Positions 42,113 to 50,730 of a stretch of 64,000 nt of DNA are shown here, in pieces. A model generated the notes under the pieces. It was not told where the DNA came from. It saw only the letters and a list, made by a program, of their open reading frames with translations, and did no database searches. Made by a program: the position numbers and the translations under genes. Each line of letters begins with the position of its first letter. The first letter of the stretch is position 1. Source of the stretch: Paenibacillus curdlanolyticus YK9 (GTDB taxonomy: Bacteria > Bacillota > Bacilli > Paenibacillales > Paenibacillaceae); NCBI RefSeq assembly GCF_000179615.1, contig NZ_AEDD01000015.1:1-64000 (forward strand). The letters run 5' to 3'.

Positions 42113-42314
42113 TTGCAGTTTGTGCAATGAGAACGGTGAATAAATGGCGAAGATAGGCATGCCATTGTATTCTGTACAATCACAATTGGCGGCTGATCGC
42201 CGAATTAGCGGGAATCACGTCTTTTTCGCGCGCGTTCGGCAGACGCCGTTGCACGAATTGCAATGGTGGAACGCATGCGCGCCAAATGAGTCGCAGTCAT
42301 TGCATGAAATGCAA
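42113..42314 (+). repeat. Four-palindrome TTGCA element, copy D
   Basis: Units at 42113-42127 (TTGCAGTTTGTGCAA), 42165-42179 (TTGTATTCTGTACAA), 42249-42263 (TTGCACGAATTGCAA) and 42300-42314 (TTGCATGAAATGCAA). Distances are 52, 84 and 51 bp: the centre is about one helical turn longer than in the other copies. It lies between converging genes and is followed after 7 bp by the 39-bp hairpin array. Confidence 0.85.
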
Positions 42315-42321
42315 TGGCCGT

Positions 42322-42724
42322 GCAGCGAGCCCCGCCCTAGCGCAAGGCCGCTGCATCGCCGTGCAGCGAGCTCGCCTTAGCGCAAGGCGCTGCATCGCCA
42401 TGCAGCGAGCCCCGCCTTAGCGCAAGGCGCTGCATCGCCGTGCAGCGAGCTCGCCTTAGCGCAAGGCGCTGCATGGCCGTGCAGCGAGCTCGCCTTAGCG
42501 CAACGCGCTGCATCGCCATGCAGCGAGCTCGCCTTAGCGCAAGGCGCTGCATCGCCATGCAGCGAGCTCGCCTTAGCGCAAGGCGCTGCATCGCCATGCA
42601 GCGAGCTCGCCTTAGCGCAAGGCGCCGCACCGCCGTGCAGCGAGCCCCGCCTTAGCGCAAGGCGCTGCATCGCCATGCGGCGAGCCTCGCCTTAGCGCAA
42701 GGCGCCGCACCGTCGTGCGGCGAG
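42322..42724. repeat. 39-40 bp double-hairpin tandem array
   Basis: Eleven starts of GCAGCGAG or GCGGCGAG occur at 42322, 42363, 42402, 42442, 42481, 42520, 42559, 42598, 42637, 42677 and 42717. Each full unit carries two hairpins, GCCTT-agcgc-AAGGC and CGCTGCAT-cgcc-ATGCAGCG, plus GCGAGCTCGC across the join. Late units carry paired changes (GCCGCAC with GTGCAGC or GTGCGGC). The array ends 2 bp before the stop of the LLM oxidoreductase gene. Confidence 0.9.
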
Positions 42725-42726
42725 GC

Positions 42727-43788
42727 TTACGGCTTCGCCAGCTCCTTGCGCACGATCGGCGCAACCTTCGTGCCGAGCAGCTCGATCGCGCGCATCACCT
42801 CGCGATGCGGCATCGTGCCGACGTTGACGTGCAGGAAGAAGCGCGTCACGCCGAGGTTTTTGCGGAGCAGCAAAATTTTCTCCGCGACGTACTCGGGATC
42901 GCCGACATATAGCGCGCCGCGAAGGCTGCGCGCTTGGTCGTAGGTGGCGCGGCTGTACGACTGGCCCCATCCCCGCTCGCGGCCAATCACGTTCATCTGC
43001 GTCTGTGTCGGCAGGTAGAACGATTCCGCCGCCTGCTCGGTCGTGTCGCCGACAAAGCCATGCGAATGCGTCGCGATCTGCAGCTTGCTAGGATCGTGGC
43101 CTGCGCGCAGCGCGGCTTTCTTGTACAGCTCGACCAGCGGCGCGAAGCTCTCCGGCATGCCGCCGATAATAGCGAAAGCAACCGGCAGGCCGAGCATGCC
43201 CGCACGTACGGCGGACTCTGGATTGCCGCCGGTAGCAATCCATACCGGCAGCGGGCTTTGGACCGCACGCGGGTAGACGCCCAAGTTCTGAATGGCCGGA
43301 CGATGCCCGCCGCGCCAGTTCACCTTCTCCGAATCGCGAATCGCGAGCAGCAGCTCCAGCTTCTCGTCGAACAGCTCGTTATAATCGTCGAGGCTGTAGC
43401 CGAACAGCGGGAACGATTCGATGAACGAGCCGCGGCCTGCCATAATTTCCGCGCGGCCGTTCGAAATGCCGTCCAGCGTGGCGAATTGCTGATAGACGCG
43501 GACGGGATCATCCGATGAAAGCACAGTTACCGCACTCGTCAGTCGGATATGCTTCGTCATAGCAGCCGCAGCCGCTAACACAGTTGCAGGAGAACTGCCT
43601 GCGTAGTCTGGGCGATGATGCTCGCCGATGCCATATACGTCAAGTCCGACTTGATCGGCAAGAACGATTTCCTCTACCGCATTGCGCAGCCGCTCGGCAT
43701 GGCTCATGATGACGCCAGTCGTCGGGTCGGGCGTTGTTTCCAAAAACGTGCTGATGCCTATTTCCATCGTGTTGACCGGGTTTGTCAT
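42727..43788 (-). CDS. LLM class flavin-dependent oxidoreductase
   Basis: 353 residues of the bacterial luciferase-like monooxygenase fold: [14 protein letters not shown] at the N-terminus, [45 protein letters not shown] and [20 protein letters not shown]. It would use FMN or F420 to oxidise an unknown substrate. ATG 43788 follows GAGGAGG by 10 bases. The hairpin array abuts its 3' end and may affect termination or stability of its mRNA. Confidence 0.9.
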   Translation of the reverse strand: MTNPVNTMEIGISTFLETTPDPTTGVIMSHAERLRNAVEEIVLADQVGLDVYGIGEHHRPDYAGSSPATVLAAAAAMTKHIRLTSAVTVLSSDDPVRVYQQFATLDGISNGRAEIMAGRGSFIESFPLFGYSLDDYNELFDEKLELLLAIRDSEKVNWRGGHRPAIQNLGVYPRAVQSPLPVWIATGGNPESAVRAGMLGLPVAFAIIGGMPESFAPLVELYKKAALRAGHDPSKLQIATHSHGFVGDTTEQAAESFYLPTQTQMNVIGRERGWGQSYSRATYDQARSLRGALYVGDPEYVAEKILLLRKNLGVTRFFLHVNVGTMPHREVMRAIELLGTKVAPIVRKELAKP

Positions 43789-43989
43789 GATGAACACGCC
43801 TCCTCAAATAGATTGCTATATGTCCAGTTTACTAAAAAACATATAGTTTCTCAATTAAAATAAGTAATAATCGCATTTTCAACGGTTACCCGCCGCAAAT
43901 CATCCCCGTCGAGAAGGTTTCCTGCCTGCTTACGTAGAAGCAATGGGAGAAGAAACCAGCGAATATTTGGCAAACAACAGGGGGACTCG

Positions 43990-44796
43990 ATGATGGATCA
44001 ACCTACGAGCATGGCAACAGCTATTGCATGGGGACAGTTTGTAGAAATCGCTTATCAAATGTATGCGTCCGACCAAGTGAATCCGGCAACGCCGGACAAT
44101 TTCCCGGCAGGCTGGGAGCGAATCGCGAATCTGACGATGACGCCGCGCGTCGAATCGATTCATGAGCGGGAGTTTGGCGGCTTTATCGCACAGTCGGCAG
44201 CCGATCCCACGCAGCAGGTTGTCGCAATTCGCGGCACGGAGAGCGGCATGGACTGGATTTCCGATTTTGAATTTATTCTCGAAACGTTCCACGAGGTGCC
44301 CGGCAGCGGCAAGACGGAGCAAGGGTTTACGAACTTGTACCGCGGCATGCTCGTTGAGTATGTCGATCCAAGCAAGCCGCAGCAACAGACGCTGCTGGCG
44401 CAAATCGATACGCTGCCCGCAGGCACGAAGCTCGTCGTGACGGGCCATAGCCTGGGCAGCTCGCTTGCGACGCTGCATGCTTTCGTAGCTGCAAGCAAAG
44501 GCGTGCAGACCGAGCTTGTCACCTTTGCCTCTCCGCGCGTCGGCGACAAGGCGTTCGTTGAAGCGTTCCAAGCGCTAAACATGAACCAGACGCGCATATT
44601 CAATGAGCCGGACATTGTGCCCAAAATGCCGATCGAGCTGGCTGGCTATCGCCATATCGAGCCGGGCTTGTCGATTAACTCGACGCTGTTCCCGCTCAAG
44701 CATTCGATTCCATGTTATCATGCGTTAAGTACATACTTGTATGTAATGGGAGACGAGCAGGCGGATATCTGCAAATGCAGCAAGCCGAACGCTTAG
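43990..44796 (+). CDS. Lipase class 3 family protein
   Basis: 268 residues of an alpha/beta hydrolase. The nucleophile elbow VVTGHSLGSSLATLHAF places the catalytic Ser at about residue 154. VVAIRGTESGMDWISDFEF supplies the oxyanion region, and FNEPDIVPKMP contains the Asp, with a His near the end. No signal peptide is seen, so it may act inside the cell. It would hydrolyse acylglycerols or related esters. The next gene starts 41 bp later in the same direction. Confidence 0.88.
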   Translation: MMDQPTSMATAIAWGQFVEIAYQMYASDQVNPATPDNFPAGWERIANLTMTPRVESIHEREFGGFIAQSAADPTQQVVAIRGTESGMDWISDFEFILETFHEVPGSGKTEQGFTNLYRGMLVEYVDPSKPQQQTLLAQIDTLPAGTKLVVTGHSLGSSLATLHAFVAASKGVQTELVTFASPRVGDKAFVEAFQALNMNQTRIFNEPDIVPKMPIELAGYRHIEPGLSINSTLFPLKHSIPCYHALSTYLYVMGDEQADICKCSKPNA

Positions 44797-44837
44797 CCTC
44801 AGCAAGCAAGCATTCACATCGATAACGGAGGTGCGTG

Positions 44838-45854
44838 ATGAAAGCTTTATTCATTGGAGGCACAGGCACGATTAGTACGGCGATTACGAAGCAGCTGCTG
44901 GCGCAGGGCTGCGAGCTGTACTTGCTTAACAGGGGAACGCGGAACGAGGAGCTGCCTGCGGGCGCTCGTATTTTGCAAGCGGATATTAACGACGAAGCGC
45001 GTGTCGCCGAGCTGATCGCCGATCACTCGTTCGACGTTGTTGCCGATTTTATCGCTTTCGTACCGGAGCAGCTGGAGCGCGATTACCGTTTGTTCCATGG
45101 CAAAACGAAGCAGTTCATGTTTATCAGCTCGGCTTCCGCTTACCAAACGCCGTTGTCTGATTATCGCATCACCGAAGGTACGCCGCTGTCGAATCCGTGC
45201 TGGGAGTATTCCCGCAACAAGATCGCCTGCGAGGAATACCTCGTGAAGCAATATAGGGAGCAGGGCTTCCCGATTACAATCGTTCGGCCGAGCCACACGT
45301 ACGACGAACGGTCGATTCCGCTAGGTGTACACGGCAGCAAGGGCACGTGGCAGGTTGCGAAGCGGATGCTGGAGAACAAGCCGGTCATTATTCACGGGGA
45401 CGGCACGTCGCTCTGGACGATGACGCATAACAGCGATTTCGCCAAAGGGTTCATCGGCCTGATGGGCAACCTGCACGCGATTGGCGAATCGGTCCAGATT
45501 ACCTCGGACGAGACGGTTACGTGGAACCAAGTTTACGAATCGATTGCCAGCGCACTCGGCGTGAAGCTGAATGCGGTGCACGTGGCATCGGCGTTCTTGG
45601 ACGCTTGCAGCACGGAGGATTATAGAGGCGGACTGCTCGGGGACAAAGCCAATTCGGTTGTGTTCGATAATAGCAAGCTGAAGCGGCTTGTGCCGGCATT
45701 CGTGGCTACGACGCGCTTTGATCAGGGCGTTAAGCAGACGATTGACTATGTATTGGCCCATCCGGAGCATCAGATCGAGGACGAAGCCTTCGACCGCTGG
45801 TGCGACAAAGTGATAGCGGTACTGGAAGATGCCGTAGCACGGATAAAAGAATAA
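44838..45854 (+). CDS. NAD-dependent epimerase/dehydratase family protein
   Basis: 338 residues of the extended SDR type. ALFIGGTGTISTAITKQLL is the Rossmann turn, and the catalytic Tyr/Lys is in ISSASAYQ ... CWEYSRNKIACEEYL. The C-terminal part (TVIHGDGTSLWTMTHNSDFAKGF) is that of NAD-dependent sugar epimerase-like proteins. ATG 44838 is chosen because GGAGG precedes it by 6 bases. The substrate is unknown. A terminator follows 5 bp after the stop. Confidence 0.87.
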   Translation: MKALFIGGTGTISTAITKQLLAQGCELYLLNRGTRNEELPAGARILQADINDEARVAELIADHSFDVVADFIAFVPEQLERDYRLFHGKTKQFMFISSASAYQTPLSDYRITEGTPLSNPCWEYSRNKIACEEYLVKQYREQGFPITIVRPSHTYDERSIPLGVHGSKGTWQVAKRMLENKPVIIHGDGTSLWTMTHNSDFAKGFIGLMGNLHAIGESVQITSDETVTWNQVYESIASALGVKLNAVHVASAFLDACSTEDYRGGLLGDKANSVVFDNSKLKRLVPAFVATTRFDQGVKQTIDYVLAHPEHQIEDEAFDRWCDKVIAVLEDAVARIKE

Positions 45855-45859
45855 AGCAA

Positions 45860-45907
45860 AAAAGTCCTCGCTCTCAGCGGCATAAGCCGCGGAGAACGAG
45901 GACTTTT
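45860..45907. terminator. Terminator with branched stem
   Basis: AAAAGTCCTCG and CGAGGACTTTT are perfect arms. An inner AGCGGC/GCCGC(G) arm fills the 26-bp centre. It serves the epimerase gene and the convergent secreted-protein gene. Confidence 0.9.
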
Positions 45908-45945
45908 CTTTTGGGTGCAGGGAACCCGGTCCTGCTTATGTGTCG

Positions 45946-46842
45946 TTATTTCGTCGTTTTTTGTGCCGTCTCTGTTTTTAGCTCGGCAATTTGGACTTTG
46001 TACTGCTTCAGCAGCTCGCTCAGCGCTTGCTTAATGTCGCCAGGCTTATCGGCTTGCACAGCTTCAGCCAAAGCGATCTCGGCTTTGATGAACGCCATGT
46101 CCGACTCATCCATCTCGGAGACGGCATGAATCTCGATCGCTTTGCCTTCCTCAAGTGGGCCGACTTGGGTTATCGAGATACCGCCTTGGAGCTGGGCAGT
46201 TGGCGCGTTTGCAATCTTCACTGTGTCTTTGCCTGCTTCTCCGGCTGGAAGCGCAGGCAGTGCAGGCAATGCGCCCGTGCCGCTGACGCTTTGCGCAATG
46301 ATAACCTTCGTTGCTTTGCCATCTGCGGAAGGCTTGCCGGCCTCAGCGGGAACAAGCTTGGCGGGCGCCGTTACGGTTGCTGTACCTACAGGCGGCACGG
46401 GCAGCGGAGGAAGCTCGCCTGCTTTGCCTTCAACTACTGTCATTACGCCTTTGTCGTCGGCTTGAATCGTGATTATCTTCCCATCAGCACCTGGAGCTGG
46501 CACCAGCGCTGGAGCCGCTACTGCGATTCCGCCATGAATGATTTTGTCGCCCGCAAGCTTCTCATACTGCGCTATCGTTTCCTTCCAATCGGATACTGTG
46601 TCCGGCGCATACTTTTTGGCGAGCTCGGTAGGGTCGGTGAAGCTGGTTACTGCAAAAGCGGGAGTCGCAGCAACGGTGCCAGCTGGTGCTGCGACTGTCT
46701 CTGTTTTAACGGTCAATACGTTAAGTGGTGCGGTCTTAGCGGACGTATTCGGGCTGTCGGCATTCGAGATAGCCGGGAAAGCGACGGCGGACAGCAGGAC
46801 AGCGGACATGGCGAAACGGGTAATCGTGAGCTTGTTCTTCAT
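45946..46842 (-). CDS. Secreted Ala/Pro/Thr/Val-rich protein
   Basis: 298 residues beginning with a Sec signal peptide (KNKLTITRFAMSAVLLSAVA followed by FPAISNADSP, cleavage after about residue 27). The mature part is rich in A, P, T, V, G and K with repeated LPPLP/LPALPALP stretches. The C-terminal 60 residues are more helical and charged (DMAFIKAEIALAEAVQ ... LKQYKVQIAELKTET). No known domain. AACAGGAG precedes the ATG. It is divergent from the two-component system at 47006, which may control it. Confidence 0.7.
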   Translation of the reverse strand: MKNKLTITRFAMSAVLLSAVAFPAISNADSPNTSAKTAPLNVLTVKTETVAAPAGTVAATPAFAVTSFTDPTELAKKYAPDTVSDWKETIAQYEKLAGDKIIHGGIAVAAPALVPAPGADGKIITIQADDKGVMTVVEGKAGELPPLPVPPVGTATVTAPAKLVPAEAGKPSADGKATKVIIAQSVSGTGALPALPALPAGEAGKDTVKIANAPTAQLQGGISITQVGPLEEGKAIEIHAVSEMDESDMAFIKAEIALAEAVQADKPGDIKQALSELLKQYKVQIAELKTETAQKTTK

Positions 46843-47005
46843 CAGTTCAACACTCCTGTTTTAGGTGGATTGGCCTTGCATGACTAACTGTACAGAGCAG
46901 GTGTGGCAGAACGTTGGTGGATTTGTGGAAAAACGATGGCATGCCCCTATTGCGGCTAGCGTGTTGTTATACTGAAGGCAGGATAATCAGGGAGGTTTAG
47001 CGGTC

Positions 47006-47734
47006 ATGGACAACAGCTCCTATTGCATTGCGGTCGTCGACGACGATGAGGCGATTCGCCAGCTGGTAGAGGCTTATTTACATAAAGAAGGCTATCGAAC
47101 GGTTGGGCTCGGCAGCGGAGAGGAAGCGTGGGAGCTGTGGAAGGCCAGCCCGCCGGACCTATGGGTGCTTGACCTGATGCTGCCTGGCATGGACGGCTAT
47201 GAATTGTGCAGGCGGATTCGCAACGAGGCCGAGGTGCCGATCATCATGATCTCCGCCCGAGATACCGAGGTGGATAAAATATTAGGGCTGGAGCTTGGCA
47301 GCGACGACTATATGGTAAAGCCCTTCAGCCCGCGCGAGCTGGTCGCAAGGGTGAAACGGCAGCTGCAGCGGCAGCAGCGGGCGATAGCGCCTGATGGCGT
47401 CAGCTCTGCGGGGGTCGACGCCGCATCCTCTGCTGCGCGTATTTTGGTGAACGGCCTTGCGCTCATCCCCGAGGAGCGGCGCGTGTTCTGGCAGGGCGAA
47501 GAGGTTGAGATGACCAACAAGGAATTCGACATGCTGAGGGTGTTCACCGAGCATCCGAATCGCGCCTTCACGCGGGGAGAGCTGCTGACGCTGGTATGGG
47601 GGGACGACTATTTCGGCAGCGACCGTGCGGTTGACCATTTGATTAAGCGGATACGGAAGAAGGCGGACATGCTGCCGATCGAGGCAGTCTGGGGCCATGG
47701 CTATCGAATGCGAATTGAGGGGGGCGTGCTGTAG
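47006..47734 (+). CDS. OmpR/PhoB-type response regulator
   Basis: 242 residues. The receiver domain has the acidic pair VVDDDEAI, phospho-acceptor Asp at about residue 56 (LWVLDLMLPGMDG), Thr/Ser in IIMISARDTE and Lys in YMVKPFSPREL. A linker of about 25 residues leads to a Trans_reg_C winged helix (GEEVEMTNKEFDMLRVFTEHPNRAFTRGELL, AVDHLIKRIRKK). The stop is directly followed by the kinase start. Target genes are unknown. Confidence 0.93.
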   Translation: MDNSSYCIAVVDDDEAIRQLVEAYLHKEGYRTVGLGSGEEAWELWKASPPDLWVLDLMLPGMDGYELCRRIRNEAEVPIIMISARDTEVDKILGLELGSDDYMVKPFSPRELVARVKRQLQRQQRAIAPDGVSSAGVDAASSAARILVNGLALIPEERRVFWQGEEVEMTNKEFDMLRVFTEHPNRAFTRGELLTLVWGDDYFGSDRAVDHLIKRIRKKADMLPIEAVWGHGYRMRIEGGVL

Positions 47735-49174
47735 ATGAAGCTGGTTCATCAAATCAATTTGGCATTCGGCGCCGCGCTGGTGCTGGTGCTTGGCATTACG
47801 GCGTTATTAATCCACTATGTATTGCTCGATCATTTCATCGGCTCGCAGAAAGCGGATATGCGTTCGATGGGGACGGCGATTACCGCTCAATTGGTCAGCG
47901 CGCAGCCGGGGGAGTCAATTCCGATACCGGGACTGCCCGTCGATAAGACGACAGCAGGGCAGGGCGACGCGATTGAGGTCCACGGCAGCGGGATTTCGAC
48001 GCCGATGCCGGTATTCACGCCGACGCTTACGGAAACAAAGTCGGCCCCAATGGCGGCTGGCGTAGAGGCGATTGTGACCGATGCGCAAGGCAATGTGCTG
48101 AGCGAGTGGCCGTCATCGCTCGAAAGCGTACACGCAACGCTGCCTGCCACCACTGTGGCGAAAGCGGGGTCGCTAAGCATGCAGAGCCTGTGGGACGGGA
48201 CGGACGGGCGGTATTTGGTCGAGGTGAACCAGATCCCGCAGGGGACTTTAACGCTGCTGTCACCGATTAGCAAGATAAAGGAAATTGAGTTTGCGCTGCT
48301 CAAACAGCTGCTGCTCATCGTAGGGCTAAGCTTCGTGCTGATGCTGATGCTGAGCTATTTTGTAACGAAGAAGCTTATTAAGCCGCTCATGAAGCTGCGC
48401 GAGGAATTAACGAAGATCAAGTCGCGCCAGTTCGCGCAGGTCAGCCTCGTGCGGGCAGGCGGCGAGATCGGGTCGGTCGCGAAGACGGTCTACGAGATGG
48501 CAGGCGAGTTGAATCGGTTCAATCGGGTGCAGAAGCACTTTTTCCAAAATGCTTCGCATGAATTGAAATCGCCGCTCATGTCGATCGCTGGCTATGCCGA
48601 GGGCATACGGGACGGCATATTCGAAGGGGAGAGCGTGCGCAAAGGGCTTGATATCATCGTCCGCGAAAGCGGCAGATTAAAGAAAATCGTGACCGAGATG
48701 ACGCTTCTGGCTAAGCTCGATAGCGAAGAAGATATTTATAAGCCTGCGCCGGTTCCCCTGAAGGAGCTGCTGACGGAGACGGCGGAGCGGGTTAATCCGA
48801 TGCTCGTGAAGCATGAGAAGAGCCTTCACCTTGCGTGCGATGCCGGACTGATCGTATATGCGGATCGGGATAAGCTGCTGCAGGCGCTGCTGAATGTAGT
48901 GGCGAATGCCATTAGGCACGCGGGCGCGCAGATTCGGATTGAGGCGACGCTTGCGAAGGGGCAGGTCGTCATGACGATCACCGATGATGGAGAAGGAATT
49001 ACCGAGGAGCTGCTGCCGAACTTGTTCCATCGGTTTGTCAAAGGCAAGGGCGGCGAAACGGGGCTGGGGCTTGCGATCTCCCGGGCTATCGTGGAGCGCA
49101 GCGGCGGCAAGCTGTCAGCGGCTAATGGACGGGAAGGCGGCGCCGAATTCCGGTTTGCATTTCCTCAGCCCTGA
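47735..49174 (+). CDS. Sensor histidine kinase
   Basis: 479 residues. Membrane helices lie near residues 9-31 and 189-212, and the 155-residue extracytoplasmic domain between them is the sensor. HAMP follows. The H-box is FFQNASHELKSPLMSIAGYAEG with His near residue 275, followed by N, G1 (ITDDGEGITEELLP) and G2 (GLGLAISRAIVE) boxes. It starts at the base after the regulator's stop, so the pair is strictly coupled. The signal is unknown. Confidence 0.93.
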   Translation: MKLVHQINLAFGAALVLVLGITALLIHYVLLDHFIGSQKADMRSMGTAITAQLVSAQPGESIPIPGLPVDKTTAGQGDAIEVHGSGISTPMPVFTPTLTETKSAPMAAGVEAIVTDAQGNVLSEWPSSLESVHATLPATTVAKAGSLSMQSLWDGTDGRYLVEVNQIPQGTLTLLSPISKIKEIEFALLKQLLLIVGLSFVLMLMLSYFVTKKLIKPLMKLREELTKIKSRQFAQVSLVRAGGEIGSVAKTVYEMAGELNRFNRVQKHFFQNASHELKSPLMSIAGYAEGIRDGIFEGESVRKGLDIIVRESGRLKKIVTEMTLLAKLDSEEDIYKPAPVPLKELLTETAERVNPMLVKHEKSLHLACDAGLIVYADRDKLLQALLNVVANAIRHAGAQIRIEATLAKGQVVMTITDDGEGITEELLPNLFHRFVKGKGGETGLGLAISRAIVERSGGKLSAANGREGGAEFRFAFPQP

Positions 49175-49259
49175 TCAAGGGCGCGTCTTGCGATCCGCTT
49201 ATTTCACCGATTAGAATAAGGGGATGGGCCACTGAGCCGAAAAGCTGAAGGAGATGGCG

Positions 49260-49730
49260 ATGATGAGTGAAATTTTGCAACAATTGCTTACCCAAGAAGA
49301 AGAGCTTCAATTTGATGCCTTCACCCACCAAGACGCACTGCAGCTGGGTTTATTCATTATTCAGATCGCCAATGAGGAAGTCGGCCAAGGCATTGCCATT
49401 CATATCGAGAACGATGAGCATCCGCTGTTCACGCATTACATGGCGGGCACGAGCAAGGATAATGCGTATTGGGTGAACACGAAGAAGAATGTCGTAAACC
49501 ACTTTGGGCATAGCTCGCTGTATGTCGGCGAATCGTACAAAGCGCAAGGGACGACGTTCGCGGAAAGCGCGAATCTGCCATCATCGGATTATCAGGGCGA
49601 GGGCGGCTCGTTTCCGATTATCGTGCGGGGACAGGGCAAAGTAGGCACGGTAACCGTGTCCGGACTAACGGGCGAAGAGGATCATGCTGTCGCCGTTGCG
49701 GGCGTTCGGCGGCTGCTTGCAAGTCGCTAA
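49260..49730 (+). CDS. UPF0303 / heme-degrading domain (HbpS-like) protein
   Basis: About 156 residues of the Haem_degrading/UPF0303 fold: LQLGLFIIQIANEEVGQGIAIHIEN, AYWVNTKKNVVNHFGHSSLYVG and the end GTVTVSGLTGEEDHAVAVAGVRRLL. Relatives include fungal YBR137W-like and Streptomyces HbpS proteins; the biochemical role is uncertain. ATG 49260 and 49263 both suit the AAGGAG at 49248-49253. A moderate terminator follows at 49768. Confidence 0.85.
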   Translation: MMSEILQQLLTQEEELQFDAFTHQDALQLGLFIIQIANEEVGQGIAIHIENDEHPLFTHYMAGTSKDNAYWVNTKKNVVNHFGHSSLYVGESYKAQGTTFAESANLPSSDYQGEGGSFPIIVRGQGKVGTVTVSGLTGEEDHAVAVAGVRRLLASR

Positions 49731-49767
49731 TTGGGATAAAGTAAGCAATAGCGCAGGTTTTAAATAG

Positions 49768-49800
49768 AAGCGGCTCCCATTGGAGTTGCTTTTTATTTTT
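49768..49800 (+). terminator. Probable rho-independent terminator
   Basis: AAGCGGCTCC-catt-GGAGTTGCTT, with a wobble/mismatch pair, followed by TTTATTTTTT. Confidence 0.65.
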
Positions 49801-49904
49801 TGCTTAGTTCCTGTCTTAAACGACCTTAATTTACCAAGCGGCAGGGCGTAACATTACCTGGAACCTCAGCGTTAAATAGGTATCTTAACAGGGGGTAAGG
49901 GCCT

Positions 49905-50327
49905 ATGAAGTTTCGATCTATTCTTCTTCTCTTTGCATTCGTAATGATTATGGCAGCCTGTAACGTCGGTCATGAAGCGGATAATGATAGAACGCTTGAC
50001 GAAGTAGTTCGTGCTATGAAAGCAGAGGGACTTACGCCAATTGACAAAGGAGAAGCGGATAGTGACGCACTCGCGCAAGTAAAACCGCGTTTGTTCGCTA
50101 TATCAGCTCCAAACGAGGATGCAGCTAACGCCGAATCCGTCTATGTTTATCAATTTGATTCTAACCAAGATTTGAAAGAAGCGATCAAACAACAGCATTA
50201 CACCGTCACGACGTTGACTGCCATTAAAAATTACGAGAAACAAAATGTGCTAGTCGTTTATTTCGCTACAGGCGGTAAGATCGAAAAGTTTGGCGGGAAA
50301 ATTCAGTCGGCAATCGATGGTTTATAA
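49905..50327 (+). CDS. Small lipoprotein of unknown function
   Basis: 140 residues with a lipoprotein signal peptide: MKFRSILLLFAFVMIMAAC, lipobox M-A-A-C near residue 19. The mature part contains RTLDEVVRAMKAEGLTPIDK and ends in a GGKIEKFGGKIQSAI segment, which looks like a folded periplasm-facing domain I cannot name. CAGGGGGTAAGG lies before the ATG. A long perfect hairpin follows the gene. Confidence 0.72.
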   Translation: MKFRSILLLFAFVMIMAACNVGHEADNDRTLDEVVRAMKAEGLTPIDKGEADSDALAQVKPRLFAISAPNEDAANAESVYVYQFDSNQDLKEAIKQQHYTVTTLTAIKNYEKQNVLVVYFATGGKIEKFGGKIQSAIDGL

Positions 50328-50358
50328 GAACTATTCCCTAAGCAGGAGTTGTTAAAAT

Positions 50359-50407
50359 AGGAAACCGGTATCCTTAATGAGAGTAGGTGCTAGGATACCG
50401 GTTTCCT
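50359..50407. terminator. Long hairpin after the lipoprotein gene
   Basis: AGGAAACCGGTATCCT (50359-50374) and AGGATACCGGTTTCCT (50392-50407) form a perfect 16-bp stem with a 17-bp loop. There is no good T-run on either strand, so it may act as an mRNA-stabilising or weak terminating structure. Confidence 0.55.
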
Positions 50408-50471
50408 ATTACCCATTGACTGTGTGATTTTGTGATGTTAATATACACCTGTAACCGCATACATGCCAATG

Positions 50472-50485
50472 TGCAAACGTTTGCA
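50472..50485. promoter_or_regulatory. cre-like / LacI-family operator upstream of amylase
   Basis: TGCAAACGTTTGCA is a perfect 14-bp palindrome with the central CG and the TG-NAA-NCG pattern of CcpA cre sites and other LacI-family operators. It lies about 245 bp upstream of the alpha-amylase start. Catabolite or maltose-type control of the amylase is the natural inference. No regulator gene is adjacent. Confidence 0.6.
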
Positions 50486-50730
50486 AATTGGATCGGATTT
50501 CGAAAAAACGAATATGAGATGAATCTGGTGCTGTCGAGCGGAGCGAGCTCACGGGAGGGAGCGTATAGCGGGAAACTAATCATCAGCGCATTTTTGGAAG
50601 CGGTTACATACCACGCAGTCATTAGCCCAGCTTTAATTTTACTTCAGAGTGGATGGAATTGAATAAATGCAGCGCACTTCATGAGTCGGACAAGGATTAA
50701 CTAATCGGATAAGGGAGAGGAAAGGTAAGT

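Noticed and set aside
42337-42676. Repetitive 13-residue open frames on both strands across the 39-bp array (for example LHGDAAPCAKASS repeats)
   Set aside because: The 39-bp period is a multiple of three, so frames stay open by default. There is no SD and the sequence is explained better by the two hairpins per unit.
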